Source of the DNA: CALFVT01 sp039989855
Lineage (GTDB): Bacteria; Pseudomonadota; Alphaproteobacteria; Caulobacterales; Maricaulaceae
Assembly (NCBI GenBank): GCA_039989855.1
Contig: JBDXGZ010000008.1
Span: 268,983-332,982, forward strand
Direction: 5' to 3'
Length of the DNA stretch: 64,000 bases
The position numbers were made by a program, and so were the translations under genes. Under the pieces are notes generated by a model. It was not told the origin of the DNA. It did not search any database and saw nothing but the letters and a program-made list of their open reading frames with translations. Within the stretch, counting starts at the first letter, position 1. Each line of letters begins with the position of its first letter. Positions 17,162 to 26,296 of this stretch are shown piece after piece.

Positions 17162-19777
17162 TTAGCTAAGGATTTTTTCAGCAATTTCTAAAACATTTTT
17201 TGAAGGTTTAGTCGAAATGATGTTTTCTAGTTGTTCTCGGATTAATGTTTGCCGTGATCTGTCGAGCTTTCTCCACACTTCAAAGACCCCAAGAAGTCGT
17301 GCCGCAATTTGTGGGTTTAGCCTATCCATGACTTTGATTTCATTGGAGAAAAATTTATAACCACTGCCACTGTGATGGTGGAAAACACGGGGGTTATTCA
17401 TGACAAACCCACCCAGTAGCGAACGTACACGATTAGGGTTGCGGCGATCATAAACGGGATGTTCGGTCAGAGTTTGAAGCGCATTTATACCTTCAACAGT
17501 TTTTCGACTACCTTGCAACATAAACCATTTATCAACCACGAGCGCATTTTCTTTCCACTTATCGTAAAATTCGTCGACACTTTCTTCGACGCGTTTTCCG
17601 CCAAGGTGCGTTAAAGACGTGAGGGCTGAAAATTCATCAGTCATGTTGCTGGCGCTTTCAAATTGCGCCAGAACGAGCGGCGCGACTTCAGCCCGTCCTG
17701 TGGTCACAAGCAGTTCAAGGGCACGGTTCTTTAAGGCCCGTTGACCCGCTTGCCTTGCGTCAGGAGAGAAAGACCCGTCGGATTGCTTATCGTGATAGGT
17801 TACGAGTAATGGATCAAATAAACGCTCACCAATGGCGCGCCGCAACCATTGCCCTGCTTCATAGGCGGCAATAGGATCGGTGTTAGCTAGGGCTTGTATC
17901 GTTTCAGATGAAGACGGCGTTGAGAGCATGAGCGCTTTATAGGCGTCATCAAACTCATCGCTTGCTAGGGTTTGCGAGAGGGCGACGCAGTAACGGGCGA
18001 GCGTATTATCTACGTCGGGAATCGTTCCATTTTGGATAGTCCTCGTCATATTAGAAAGAAGCCCTCTTGCGATAGACTGCCCTGCTTCCCAACGGTTAAA
18101 GGCATTCGGATCTTGGCCCATTTGCCGAATAAGGTCGTCCGTTGTTTTCTGTGTTTTGACGACAATTGGCGCGGAAAAATCTTGGAACGCCGATAGCGTT
18201 AGAGGGCCACTATGAGATCCAAGGTCAACCGTCTCGCTCAGTAATGTATCACGTAAAATACTTAATTTTGGCTCTGTGACGGGGCCATTATCACCGATAA
18301 GTTGCCACTTAACCGGAATAACTCGCGGAGAGGTGGCCTCTTTTGAGCTTTGAGTAGGGACCGATTGCTCAAAGCTGACCGTGGCTGTACCCGCTCTGTG
18401 GGTGAGATTTGTCTTAACGTGAGGCGTTCCCCCGACCTTATACCATGTGAAAAATTGTCTGAGGTCTTGGCCAGAGCTCTTAGCAAAACAGTCGATAAAT
18501 TGCTCCACTGTTGCAGCCGTTCCGTCGAGCGTGTCGAAATAATAATCGCAACCTTTGCGAAATTCTGCATCGCCTAAAATTGTTCGTAGCATCCGAACGA
18601 TCTCCGCGCCTTTTTCGTAAATCGTCGCCGTGTAGAAATTATCGATTTTCAAGTAATGATCGGGCCGTGGGGGATGGGCGAGGGGGCCAGCGTCTTCGGG
18701 AAATTGCCGCGCGCGCAGGGCGACCACATCTTTAATTCTCTGCACCGCCGCGCCGCGTTGATCAGCGGAAAATTCTTGGTCACGAAAGACAGTAAAGCCT
18801 TCTTTCAGGCAGAGCTGGAACCAATCACGGCAGGTGATACGGTTGCCTGTCCAATTATGAAAATATTCATGGGCAACAACGCTTTCAATGCGTTCGAAAT
18901 TCATATCCGTCGCGCTGGCTTCGTCCGCTAACAATAAGGATGAGTTGAATATATTCAGCCCCTTATTTTCCATCGCGCCGAAATTAAAATCACGCACGCC
19001 GACGATCATAAAGCGGTCGAGATCATATTCCCGCCCGTAAACTTCTTCATCCCATTTCATCGAGCGTTTCAGCGCGTCCATCGCATATTCAGCGCGCGGC
19101 GCATCACCTGGGTCGACATAGACGGCGAGCGGAATATCTCGCCCTGTCATGGTGGTGAAATTGTCTTCAACCGTGTCAAACTGACCTGCGACAAGGGCAA
19201 AGAGGTAACAAGGCTTCGGGAAGGGATCTTCCCAAACGGCGAAATGTTTTCCGCCGTCCAAGTCGCCGCTATCAACCATATTCCCATTGGCGAGGAGGTA
19301 AGGGTAATCCGCTTTACCCGCGCTCATGCGGACTTTGAACACAGACAAAGCGTCAGGCCTGTCCATATAATAAGTGATGCGGCGGAAGCCTTCGGCTTCG
19401 CACTGGGTACAAAACCGCCCGCCAGAGACGTAAAGCCCCATTAATTTGCTGTTGGCGGCAGGATCACAAAGAGTTTCGATTTCTAAGGTGAAACTATCGG
19501 GTAAGTCACTAAGAATAAGCTGTGTCTTTGTTAGTTTATAATTTTTTCGGTTAAGCGCTTTTCCGTCAATACTCACGCCCCGCAGAACGATATCTTCACC
19601 GTCGAGATTAAGGGTGTTCTTACCGTCACTATCGGGATTGCGTCGAATGGCTATCTTAGATTTAACCACCGTCGCATTGGGCACGAGATCAAAATCAAGT
19701 TCAACCTGATCAAAGATGTAGTTTGGAACCGTATAATCTTCAAGCAGCGTGGGTTTCGGGGCCGCATCTGTGCGCAT
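17162..19777 (-). CDS. pepN: Aminopeptidase N (M1 zinc metallopeptidase)
   Basis: 871 residues, the usual PepN length. The substrate-anchoring motif GAMEN is at 267-271. The zinc site HEYFH is at 303-307, with the third ligand Glu326 in CLKEGFTVF. Downstream are the DUF3458-type Ig-like and helical C-terminal domains found in bacterial PepN. It removes N-terminal residues from peptides in the cytoplasm. There is no signal peptide. A divergent, short gap separates it from folE on the same strand, and the EAL gene follows in the same direction. Confidence 0.96.
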   Translation of the reverse strand: MRTDAAPKPTLLEDYTVPNYIFDQVELDFDLVPNATVVKSKIAIRRNPDSDGKNTLNLDGEDIVLRGVSIDGKALNRKNYKLTKTQLILSDLPDSFTLEIETLCDPAANSKLMGLYVSGGRFCTQCEAEGFRRITYYMDRPDALSVFKVRMSAGKADYPYLLANGNMVDSGDLDGGKHFAVWEDPFPKPCYLFALVAGQFDTVEDNFTTMTGRDIPLAVYVDPGDAPRAEYAMDALKRSMKWDEEVYGREYDLDRFMIVGVRDFNFGAMENKGLNIFNSSLLLADEASATDMNFERIESVVAHEYFHNWTGNRITCRDWFQLCLKEGFTVFRDQEFSADQRGAAVQRIKDVVALRARQFPEDAGPLAHPPRPDHYLKIDNFYTATIYEKGAEIVRMLRTILGDAEFRKGCDYYFDTLDGTAATVEQFIDCFAKSSGQDLRQFFTWYKVGGTPHVKTNLTHRAGTATVSFEQSVPTQSSKEATSPRVIPVKWQLIGDNGPVTEPKLSILRDTLLSETVDLGSHSGPLTLSAFQDFSAPIVVKTQKTTDDLIRQMGQDPNAFNRWEAGQSIARGLLSNMTRTIQNGTIPDVDNTLARYCVALSQTLASDEFDDAYKALMLSTPSSSETIQALANTDPIAAYEAGQWLRRAIGERLFDPLLVTYHDKQSDGSFSPDARQAGQRALKNRALELLVTTGRAEVAPLVLAQFESASNMTDEFSALTSLTHLGGKRVEESVDEFYDKWKENALVVDKWFMLQGSRKTVEGINALQTLTEHPVYDRRNPNRVRSLLGGFVMNNPRVFHHHSGSGYKFFSNEIKVMDRLNPQIAARLLGVFEVWRKLDRSRQTLIREQLENIISTKPSKNVLEIAEKILS

Positions 19778-19887
19778 AGCGTAATCCTTATGAATTTGGA
19801 TTACTATGTCGTTATAAGACTTATAAAATCAAGCCCGACATCTTTATTATTCAGATGTTTTACTAGGATGATTTTGGACTAGAAAAA

Positions 19888-20505
19888 TTACCCACCAATC
19901 ATCCGAAGGAAGCGGTCTTGCATAACGAGGTTAGATTTAAACTCGCCTGTAAAATGGGTCGTAATGGTCGAGACATTCGGATGATGTACGCCGCGCGTGG
20001 TCATACACTGATGTTTCGCGTCGATATATATGGCCGTTCCGCGTGGTTTAAGGGCGCTCTCAATCGCTTCCGCGATTTGCGCGGTCATAGTTTCTTGAGT
20101 TTGCAGCCGCTTTGAGAAAACCTCGACGACTTTGACGAGCTTCGAAATGCCGACAACCCTGTCTGTGGGCAAGTAAGCCACATAGGCTTTGCCGAGGAAG
20201 GGGGCAATATGATGCTCGCAGTGACTTTCAATATCAATATCGCGCAAAATCACCATGTCATCATATCCTGACACATCTTCAAAGGTGCGCTCTAGCTCTT
20301 TAGCAGGGTCCATATCATAGCCTCTGAACCATTCCTTATAGGCTTTGACTACGCGCTTTGGCGTATCAATAAGACCTTCTCGGGTGGGATCATCTCCTGC
20401 CCACGCAATAAGGGTACGAACCGCCTCCCTCGCTTCATCCTCGGTGGGGCGACGCACAGGGGCAACGGGTTTTAGAACAGGTTTTTTGGGCATATTATTA
20501 CTCAT
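19888..20505 (-). CDS. folE: GTP cyclohydrolase I
   Basis: 205 residues. Conserved zinc and active-site segments are present: SHCEHHIAPFLGKAYVAYLP, VVGISKLVKVVEVFSKRLQTQE and QCMTTRGVHHP. The enzyme turns GTP into 7,8-dihydroneopterin triphosphate, the first step of folate synthesis, and works as a homodecamer. The N-terminal 25 residues are Lys/Pro-rich and variable in the family. It is probably transcribed alone, since it is separated from pepN by 110 bases. Confidence 0.96.
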   Translation of the reverse strand: MSNNMPKKPVLKPVAPVRRPTEDEAREAVRTLIAWAGDDPTREGLIDTPKRVVKAYKEWFRGYDMDPAKELERTFEDVSGYDDMVILRDIDIESHCEHHIAPFLGKAYVAYLPTDRVVGISKLVKVVEVFSKRLQTQETMTAQIAEAIESALKPRGTAIYIDAKHQCMTTRGVHHPNVSTITTHFTGEFKSNLVMQDRFLRMIGG

Positions 20506-20633
20506 GCCAAACCCTATAGACGATAATCATAGTAAAACACCAGTGACAAAAGCGCATAGGGGCTAACATATTGGTGAGGGGCATAAAGCTTAGTTAAGGA
20601 GTTTCTTATAGTATTAAGTGAGAGGACGCCCGA

Positions 20634-21089
20634 ATGCTATTCATCGCTATAAGTTTAACCCTTGGCATGGGAATAGGCATTTTTAGCGCCTATCATACCA
20701 AAGCCTCTCTTGGCGGGTTGTTTGCAACGCTTGTTGTTACGGGCATTGTGATACGACCTGTTGTTTTGCTTGGCGCGACGGCAAGCGGAACCCTTGGAAG
20801 CCGCAATCCGTTCTTAGTCTATTGGATGGGGTTTACCTCACTTCCTTATTTGTTTCAGATAGCCGTCTATTTATTTCCAATATTTATAATAATGGGCCGT
20901 CTTGGGACGTGGATTTATATGACATGCATCTATGTCGAAATAATCGAAACCGAAGATGAGAAACGCGCGCGCCTCCTGTCGGAATTTGGATGGGAAGATA
21001 TACGCAAAGGCAAGCTCGGCCCTCAATCACAACACGCGCCCTCCGTTAAAAGATCAAACCGCGCCACGTCTTTTGGTAAGAGGATATAA
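20634..21089 (+). CDS. Hypothetical small membrane protein
   Basis: 151 residues, not recognised. About three to four hydrophobic helices fill residues 1-105 (for example LFIAISLTLGMGIGIFSAY and IAVYLFPIFIIMG). A charged cytoplasmic tail follows (ETEDEKRARLLSEFGW and a basic end). The ATG has only a weak ribosome site (GAGAGGACG, 11 bases away). It stands alone, divergent from folE and convergent with the next gene. It is probably real because of the coherent membrane pattern, but there is no family call. Confidence 0.6.
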   Translation: MLFIAISLTLGMGIGIFSAYHTKASLGGLFATLVVTGIVIRPVVLLGATASGTLGSRNPFLVYWMGFTSLPYLFQIAVYLFPIFIIMGRLGTWIYMTCIYVEIIETEDEKRARLLSEFGWEDIRKGKLGPQSQHAPSVKRSNRATSFGKRI

Positions 21090-21126
21090 GTCTGGTCTGA
21101 TAGAATGCGAACGATTCGCTCGGTTT

Positions 21127-21735
21127 CTATTTATGCGACCAATCATCAGGGTCTGCATTGTTACCGGGGGATAGGCCTATGATGTCGCCCTCTGTCGTAA
21201 CACCTAAGCCTAAAACCGTGCGGTTTGCGTAATTGAAATAGGCTGTGACCTGATTTATTTCTAGAATTTCCCCGTCACTATAACCCGCGGCGCGTAAATC
21301 ATGGACCATCACCTCAGAGCAAGCTGACGGCGTAAGCGTTAGGACTCGCGTATAGTTAAGCGCTAATTTTTCGGCTTCGGATAAAGGGGCCTTGTTAATA
21401 TCATCTCTGTCCATAGCGGAGCGAATAGCATTGGCTCGTTCGTTATCATTTAATAAACGCGCAAGACCTGCAAAATGATGGTCAACGCAATAAGGGCATT
21501 TATTTAACAGGCTGACCCATACGCCGATCGTTTCAAGAAACCACTTGGGAACTTCATTATTTGCGTGGTGAAGCACATATTTATAAATCGCCATATGCCC
21601 CTCCATCGTATGAGGGCGTAGGCTATGAGCCATCATAATATTATCAACATTATTGTTGGGCCCTTTGATACGGTCATAGAGTTTGCGCAATCGGCCTTTG
21701 GCATCTGAATAAGAAATGGTGTTGATAAACGTCAT
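21127..21735 (-). CDS. AhpD-like / carboxymuconolactone decarboxylase family peroxidase-related protein
   Basis: 202 residues from the ATG at 21735, which has GAGG about seven bases upstream; a longer reading frame to 21789 lacks a ribosome site. The core motif is Cys80-Pro-Tyr-Cys83 followed by Asp-His-His (CPYCVDHHFAGLARLL), the redox pair and histidine of AhpD-like proteins. The rest matches the peroxidase-related (TIGR01926-like) subfamily: an N-terminal helical part, then LNYTRVLTLTPSACSEVMVHDLRAAGYSD split over the C-terminus. Such proteins often reduce alkyl hydroperoxides or act in unknown redox steps. It is a single-gene unit. Confidence 0.85.
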   Translation of the reverse strand: MTFINTISYSDAKGRLRKLYDRIKGPNNNVDNIMMAHSLRPHTMEGHMAIYKYVLHHANNEVPKWFLETIGVWVSLLNKCPYCVDHHFAGLARLLNDNERANAIRSAMDRDDINKAPLSEAEKLALNYTRVLTLTPSACSEVMVHDLRAAGYSDGEILEINQVTAYFNYANRTVLGLGVTTEGDIIGLSPGNNADPDDWSHK

Positions 21736-22069
21736 ATGCAGCCTCGGTTGATTCTTATGCGCGTTTGAGGAACGTACCATAAAAAACATGGAGTCAAAAC
21801 TTAGGTGATCATGTGAGTTGTATTTTAGACAGGTAAATAGTGGTGACAGTCGTTGAGGTGTTTAATTTGTTCTTATCTTTCTCTCCATGAGATGTAAGAT
21901 AAACCAAAAAATTTCTCTTAACTCAGATCTAACTCTGGAACATAGGCGTTGACGTCAGGCAAGTTAGACAATAATAGTTAACCACGATAGAGTTGAAGTA
22001 TAATTATCATCATAACATTATCTTCATGGTTGAATTGCTGCCCTTCTTTAAAATTAATTTTTCTTAAGT
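21736..22069. other. AT-rich intergenic region left of the gtr-like cassette
   Basis: 334 bases between divergent genes. Apart from one promoter-like pair of boxes at 21949-21977, no gene, hairpin terminator or repeat was seen. Confidence 0.6.
21949..21977 (+). promoter_or_regulatory. Predicted sigma-70-type promoter for the multi-membrane protein gene
   Basis: TTGACG (21949-21954) and TAATAG (21972-21977) are 17 bases apart. They lie about 90 bases before the GTG at 22070 in an AT-rich stretch. Prediction by consensus only. Confidence 0.45.
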
Positions 22070-23566
22070 GTGAATAATTTTGTGAATTATAAATCAAATA
22101 CGGACGCTAGTTTCAATCAAACTTGGCTAAGAAGTATTAGATATTTATATTACTTAGTTAGCCTTACCATATTAGCCGCAACTGTTTATCGCTTTATTTC
22201 TATTTTACTTTCTAGGCCTGTGCTTTACCCGTCAGGGGATCAACTTATTTGGATTAAAAACGTGCTTATCCCTTTTAGAAACGGGGATATAGGGCTTATT
22301 GAAGCTATAACCTATGAATATAATTCGCTTAGCCACAGCCACATTCCACAGTTGGCATGGTTTATATTCAACGAGAGGGTCTTTAATCTAAACCTGCGTC
22401 TTGATATGGTTGTTGGGTTTTGTGCTGCAATAGCTAGTTTTTTAGTTCTAGCTCGTTATTTAATTAAGTCTTTTGGTTATACTTACACAAACTGCCTTTC
22501 GGTTGTTGCGATTTCAACAATCATTTTTAGCACAGGCAATGGAACTATGTTTTCTTGGTCAATATTATTGTTTCAATTTGTCGGAGTTTTTATTGCATTC
22601 ATGTTTTTGTATAAATTACCAACTTTACTTCAAAGCTCTTTTTGGAAATTAGCGCTTTCATCGACAGCGGTGCTGTTGTTTTCAGGCCCAGTTGGCATCG
22701 CAGCTGTTTTTTCATCAGTTGTTATAATGCTTTTGTTTGCAGTTTCTGACAAGTCAAGAATAGTGCATACACTAGCATATTTTTTATATCTAACTGTAGC
22801 AATAATATTGCTTGGGGTGTTGTTTGATGGAGGAAGGGTACATTCGTCCACTGGTGTGAGTGAATTTTTACTCTTTATTTTAGAAACCCCTTCTGACTTT
22901 TTACAAGGCGGGTTTAATTCATTAGCGCAAGTTTTTGTCCATGAGAGAGGCAGTAAGCCGACTGCATATTTTGCTTTTTTACCAAGTTATATCGTTGGTA
23001 TTTCGGTTACACTATTGGCTTTTGGTACTCTATTTTATGCAGCTCGCAATTGGCTGTTTCATTCTAGAGTAATCCAGCAGGAATACACGTTTCCAGTTGC
23101 TTTGATAATCACTGGATTGTTTCTTATTGGTGGGACATTGAAATCGCGCCTTCCTGATTACGGAGTTACTTATATATTGGCACCAAGATACTTTACGAAT
23201 TTTTCAATTTTAGGAATCGGAATTCTAATCTGTTTAAATCAATGGTCAGCTTCTAACAGGCATGGGTTTTCAAAAATTTTAACTCCTATGCTTTGTATAA
23301 TAGTAACTTTTTTCAATTGGAATGCATCAGCTGTAGTAGAAACAAGCATGGGTTCCGTTGATAAATATATAAACATCCGAACGGAGGCTATACGAAATTG
23401 GCAAAGTGTTGAACTTCAGAACGTGCAAACATTGATTGGCGGGCCATGTAGAAATGAACAGATTTGTTACGATGATATAAATTACCTTCAAGAGAACGGA
23501 TTGTCTGTATTTAAAAATGAATTAAATATTGAGGTAATACCGAAGTTAAAGCCTGAAGGTGAATAA
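22070..23566 (+). CDS. Multi-pass membrane protein, possible GT-C type surface glycosyltransferase
   Basis: 498 residues with about ten membrane helices and a short soluble C-terminus. No named family is certain. The first extracytoplasmic loop (SLSHSHIPQLAWFIFNERVF, then NLNLRLD) resembles the loop after helix 1 in GT-C-like proteins, where acidic or His residues follow helix 1. It is AT-rich, unlike the flanking core genes. It is convergent with gtrA/gtrB, separated from gtrA by 37 bases. In gtr serotype cassettes a third, large membrane protein transfers the sugar from the polyprenyl carrier to the O-antigen, and this gene has the right size and position for that role (inference). A GTG at 22082 is an alternative start. 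Confidence 0.6.
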   Translation: MNNFVNYKSNTDASFNQTWLRSIRYLYYLVSLTILAATVYRFISILLSRPVLYPSGDQLIWIKNVLIPFRNGDIGLIEAITYEYNSLSHSHIPQLAWFIFNERVFNLNLRLDMVVGFCAAIASFLVLARYLIKSFGYTYTNCLSVVAISTIIFSTGNGTMFSWSILLFQFVGVFIAFMFLYKLPTLLQSSFWKLALSSTAVLLFSGPVGIAAVFSSVVIMLLFAVSDKSRIVHTLAYFLYLTVAIILLGVLFDGGRVHSSTGVSEFLLFILETPSDFLQGGFNSLAQVFVHERGSKPTAYFAFLPSYIVGISVTLLAFGTLFYAARNWLFHSRVIQQEYTFPVALIITGLFLIGGTLKSRLPDYGVTYILAPRYFTNFSILGIGILICLNQWSASNRHGFSKILTPMLCIIVTFFNWNASAVVETSMGSVDKYINIRTEAIRNWQSVELQNVQTLIGGPCRNEQICYDDINYLQENGLSVFKNELNIEVIPKLKPEGE

Positions 23567-23603
23567 ATTTGTGTGATGTACCAATCAATGCTGATCGCAT
23601 TAT

Positions 23604-23996
23604 CTAGAAGACAAATTTCCGGCTTAGAAAAAAGTTATTAGCGAAAACAACAAAACTCATAACTAAAAACGCGATATTTACATGAATGCCAAAGCCTTCA
23701 ACCAGTGTTTTCATAATAATAACATTTAAGGTTAGTCCCAAAATCGTAACAATGCTATATCGTAACATCGCGTTAGCATGTGATTTTTTGCTTCCGAATG
23801 TATATTTGTAATTCATTGCATATGCAACGCACCAAGATCCGATAAACCCTATGATTGTGGAAATGGCTACTGAAATTTCTAGACCGAGATAGAGCGCGAT
23901 AAAAATCAAATAATGTGTTAGCGTAGAGAAAACGCCAACTATAATATATCGAAGAAGTGTCTTATCTATAACGATATTAGATAATTTATTGGTCAT
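23604..23996 (-). CDS. gtrA: GtrA-family flippase
   Basis: 130 residues with four membrane helices and the GtrA pattern: RYIIVGVFSTLTHYLIFIAL near the start, then a central Gly/Trp loop (IIGFIGSWCVAYAMNYKYTF) and a short basic C-terminus ending FFLSRKFVF. GtrA proteins move polyprenyl-phosphate-linked glucose or similar sugars across the inner membrane. It overlaps the upstream gtrB by 11 bases, so the two are translationally coupled. Confidence 0.88.
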   Translation of the reverse strand: MTNKLSNIVIDKTLLRYIIVGVFSTLTHYLIFIALYLGLEISVAISTIIGFIGSWCVAYAMNYKYTFGSKKSHANAMLRYSIVTILGLTLNVIIMKTLVEGFGIHVNIAFLVMSFVVFANNFFLSRKFVF

Positions 23997-24939
23997 TGGT
24001 TTGACGCCCGATAATATAACTCGGATATTTCTTTACTTCATAATAGATGCGGGCAAGATATTCGCCGATAATACCCAACGATAGAAATGTAAAACAGGCC
24101 TGAATCGAAAGAAAAAGGATTACCGTTGTAAAACCACTAGTCGCTTGTTCTGTGACTTTATTGTATACTGCATTCAATCCAAGTGTGATTGAGAATAAAC
24201 CAAAGATGATTCCAATAAATATGGACAGCCGTAGCAGTGTTTTTGTGTTGCTGAGAATTGCATTATTCATTAACCTCAGAAGGGCCTTGATACTGAATTT
24301 ACTTTCCCCCTCCAAGCGCTCTGCTACAATGAAATCAACCGTGGCTTTAGGAAACCCAACCCATTGGCATGCGCCCCGAAAAAAGAACGCTCCGTCATCA
24401 AGACTTAAAATAGCATTTCGAAAATTTTGTGTAAAAAGCTTAAAATCTGAGGAATTCTTCAAATTTTGTTTCGTTAGGATATAGAGTACTCGATAAAATA
24501 AATTTGAGCATGCGCGGTAGAGAGCAGACTCTCGTCCTCGATCAGTTTTAACCCCTTCTACGACATCGACGTCACCTTTTAACATTCGTTCCCAAAGATG
24601 AGGAATGACTGTTGGAGGATGTTGCATGTCTGCGTCCATAACGAGGTAATAATCAGCTTCTGTTTCGTTTAACCCTGCAAGAATTGCGTATTCTTTACCA
24701 AAATTCCGGCTAAAACTAATTGCGGAGACAAAACGGTCCTGTTTAGAAAGAGTAAGGGCTGTTTCCCAAGTGTCATCTACGGAGCCATCATCGATAAAAA
24801 CTATTTTGTAAGTACAGCTCAAGTTTTTCATTATGTCGCTTACAGCTTCATTAAAGCCAATCAAGCCTTTGCTTTCATTATATGCAGGTACAATCAAGGC
24901 TAAGTGAGGTTTTTTTAGAAGAGTCTCATTTTTAGCCAT
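23986..24939 (-). CDS. gtrB: GtrB-like family 2 polyprenyl-phosphate glycosyltransferase
   Basis: 317 residues from the ATG at 24939, with AAAGGA nine bases upstream; an in-frame start further out has no such site. The GT-A domain has VPAYNES, DDGSVDDTW and the metal-binding DADMQHP (DxD-like). Two C-terminal membrane helices (about 235-260 and 270-295) are typical of bactoprenol glucosyltransferases and DPM1-like enzymes. It would load a sugar from a nucleotide donor onto undecaprenyl phosphate at the cytoplasmic face for GtrA to flip. It is AT-rich like its neighbours. Confidence 0.88.
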   Translation of the reverse strand: MAKNETLLKKPHLALIVPAYNESKGLIGFNEAVSDIMKNLSCTYKIVFIDDGSVDDTWETALTLSKQDRFVSAISFSRNFGKEYAILAGLNETEADYYLVMDADMQHPPTVIPHLWERMLKGDVDVVEGVKTDRGRESALYRACSNLFYRVLYILTKQNLKNSSDFKLFTQNFRNAILSLDDGAFFFRGACQWVGFPKATVDFIVAERLEGESKFSIKALLRLMNNAILSNTKTLLRLSIFIGIIFGLFSITLGLNAVYNKVTEQATSGFTTVILFLSIQACFTFLSLGIIGEYLARIYYEVKKYPSYIIGRQTNDQ

Positions 24940-25403
24940 AATGAATGTTCCTTTATTATAACATAGCAATCTCCGTCGCCATATAAAAATGTCCCAGATT
25001 ACAGCCCAGGATAAGAGAGGCTCAACTTACTTCTTGAGCTAGTCTTAAGCGTCAGTTTTACTATATTGCAAGCCCCGATGTGTTATTATTTTTTATTTGA
25101 TACTGTTTCTGCGTTTAAATGTGTCACTTAGCCCAACCTTGACTGGAGGCGAAGACGCTAACAACGGACAACCAAAGCTCCAATCCTAAAATTTAAATAT
25201 GATTATGTGCGGCCTAGAAGATGACTCAAAACCAATGTGGGGACCTCAACGTCGTTTGGTGATAACTTATCTTGAGGGTTGAAGGTAAGTTACTTGATTA
25301 GATTTAAATTCGAACTTTTATACTAAAGTCATGAATGAAAGTATGGTCAAATATATGCGGGGCATATTTTCAATTTACTCACCAACAACATAAAGAATAA
25401 ATT
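24940..25403. other. Non-coding AT-rich spacer between gtrB and tRNA-Ala
   Basis: 464 bases. No reading frame with coding character, no terminator-like hairpin with T-run, and no copy of the tRNA 3' end was seen. The promoter of gtrB-gtrA should be here. Confidence 0.6.
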
Positions 25404-25479
25404 TGGTGGAGCCTAGGGGAGTCGAACCCCTGACCTCTTCGCTGCCAGCGAAGCGCTCTACCAGCTGAGCTAAGGCCCC
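25404..25479 (-). tRNA. tRNA-Ala (anticodon GGC)
   Basis: 76 bases including an encoded CCA. The acceptor arms GGGGCCT and AGGCTCC pair with one G-U. The D arm (AGCTCAGCTGGTAGAGC), anticodon loop CTGGCAG and T arm (GGGGTTCGACTCCCC) are all intact. Its 3' end faces the AT-rich gtr-like cassette. Confidence 0.97.
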
Positions 25480-25515
25480 ATCCGAGGGCGTTGTGAACGC
25501 CTGAATAGTGGCGCG

Positions 25516-25544
25516 TGTCTAATCTGGGGCTACAAATTTGGCAA
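25516..25544 (-). promoter_or_regulatory. Predicted promoter of tRNA-Ala
   Basis: On the minus strand TTGCCA (25544-25539) and TAGACA (25521-25516) are 17 bases apart, ending 36 bases before the tRNA 5' end. Prediction by consensus. Confidence 0.5.
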
Positions 25545-25625
25545 GCTCTATTTTCACAGTTTTTCAGATTTGGCGTAATACGAAGCCTCAGGGGTAGGGA
25601 AATTTTTTGTCTCGACAGAGAACAT

Positions 25626-25661
25626 AAAAAAACCTCACTCAAAAATATAATGAGCGAGGTT
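25626..25661 (-). terminator. Rho-independent terminator after the TIGR02300 gene
   Basis: Minus-strand stem AACCTCGCTCA / TGAGTGAGGTT (25661-25651 with 25641-25631) is followed by a run of T. It ends the transcript of the zinc-ribbon gene 33 bases past its stop. The A/T flanks on both sides could let it work in both directions. Confidence 0.8.
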
Positions 25662-25693
25662 TTATGATTATCTATGATATATGATGCGAGGGG

Positions 25694-26137
25694 TTATATT
25701 TCAACTTCCTCGACATCGTCATCATCTTCTTTGCCTGTTGGCGGAGCATCATCTTCGTCATCATCGTCGATCACGAGGGCGGCGTCTTCGTCTTCGTCCT
25801 CATTCGGATCAAATTCGTTGAAGTCACCACGTCCTTCTTCTTCGTCAGTTTTGTTACCGTCAGCAAGAAGCGCACTATCATCACCGTCAAGCTCAAGCTC
25901 TTTGGCTTCTTGTTCGGCTTCGTCGATATCGTCTTCATCGACTTCAGGCGCGTCTTCGTCGGCATTCTCTTTAGGATCGGCTACTTTCACCGCAACAGGA
26001 ACTGGAACGTCTTTAAGGACGGTCGGATCGAACGTGTGGCCACATTCTGGACATGGAACCGGATTGCGATTCAGGTCGTAAAATTTCTCGCCGCATTCAG
26101 GGCAGACGATTTTTTGTCCGAGTTCAGCTTTAGCCAT
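25694..26137 (-). CDS. TIGR02300-family zinc-ribbon protein with acidic tail
   Basis: 147 residues. The N-terminus is the TIGR02300 signature: MAKAELGQKIVCPECGEKFY, then DLNRNPVPCPECGHTFDP, with two CPECG knuckles that should bind one zinc. Residues 55-147 are a low-complexity acidic tail of Asp/Glu with a few hydrophobics. The family is found in alphaproteobacteria and its function is unknown. The ATG at 26137 is taken as the start, as the signature begins there; an in-frame start at 26152 adds five residues. Monocistronic, with its own terminator. Confidence 0.9.
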   Translation of the reverse strand: MAKAELGQKIVCPECGEKFYDLNRNPVPCPECGHTFDPTVLKDVPVPVAVKVADPKENADEDAPEVDEDDIDEAEQEAKELELDGDDSALLADGNKTDEEEGRGDFNEFDPNEDEDEDAALVIDDDDEDDAPPTGKEDDDDVEEVEI

Positions 26138-26296
26138 GACTCTGTACCTCATAATATGCCTGAAAAAAAAACACTAAGCCCGAGAGTTTATCTTGCGCTT
26201 CGAGCGTGTCACGTTAAAAGCAGGCGCTTGAATATCAGCGCGGGATAGGCGTTGTAGAAAACCAAGTCAATATGAGAAACAAAGACAATTCATTTT

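Noticed and set aside
25404..25479. tRNA-Ala as an integration site for the gtr-like cassette
   Set aside because: No repeat of the tRNA 3' end, no integrase; kept only as a speculative remark.
25674..26081. Ser-rich frame opposite the TIGR02300 gene
   Set aside because: Low-complexity shadow of the acidic GAN/GAY codons; the zinc ribbon on the minus strand is the real gene.
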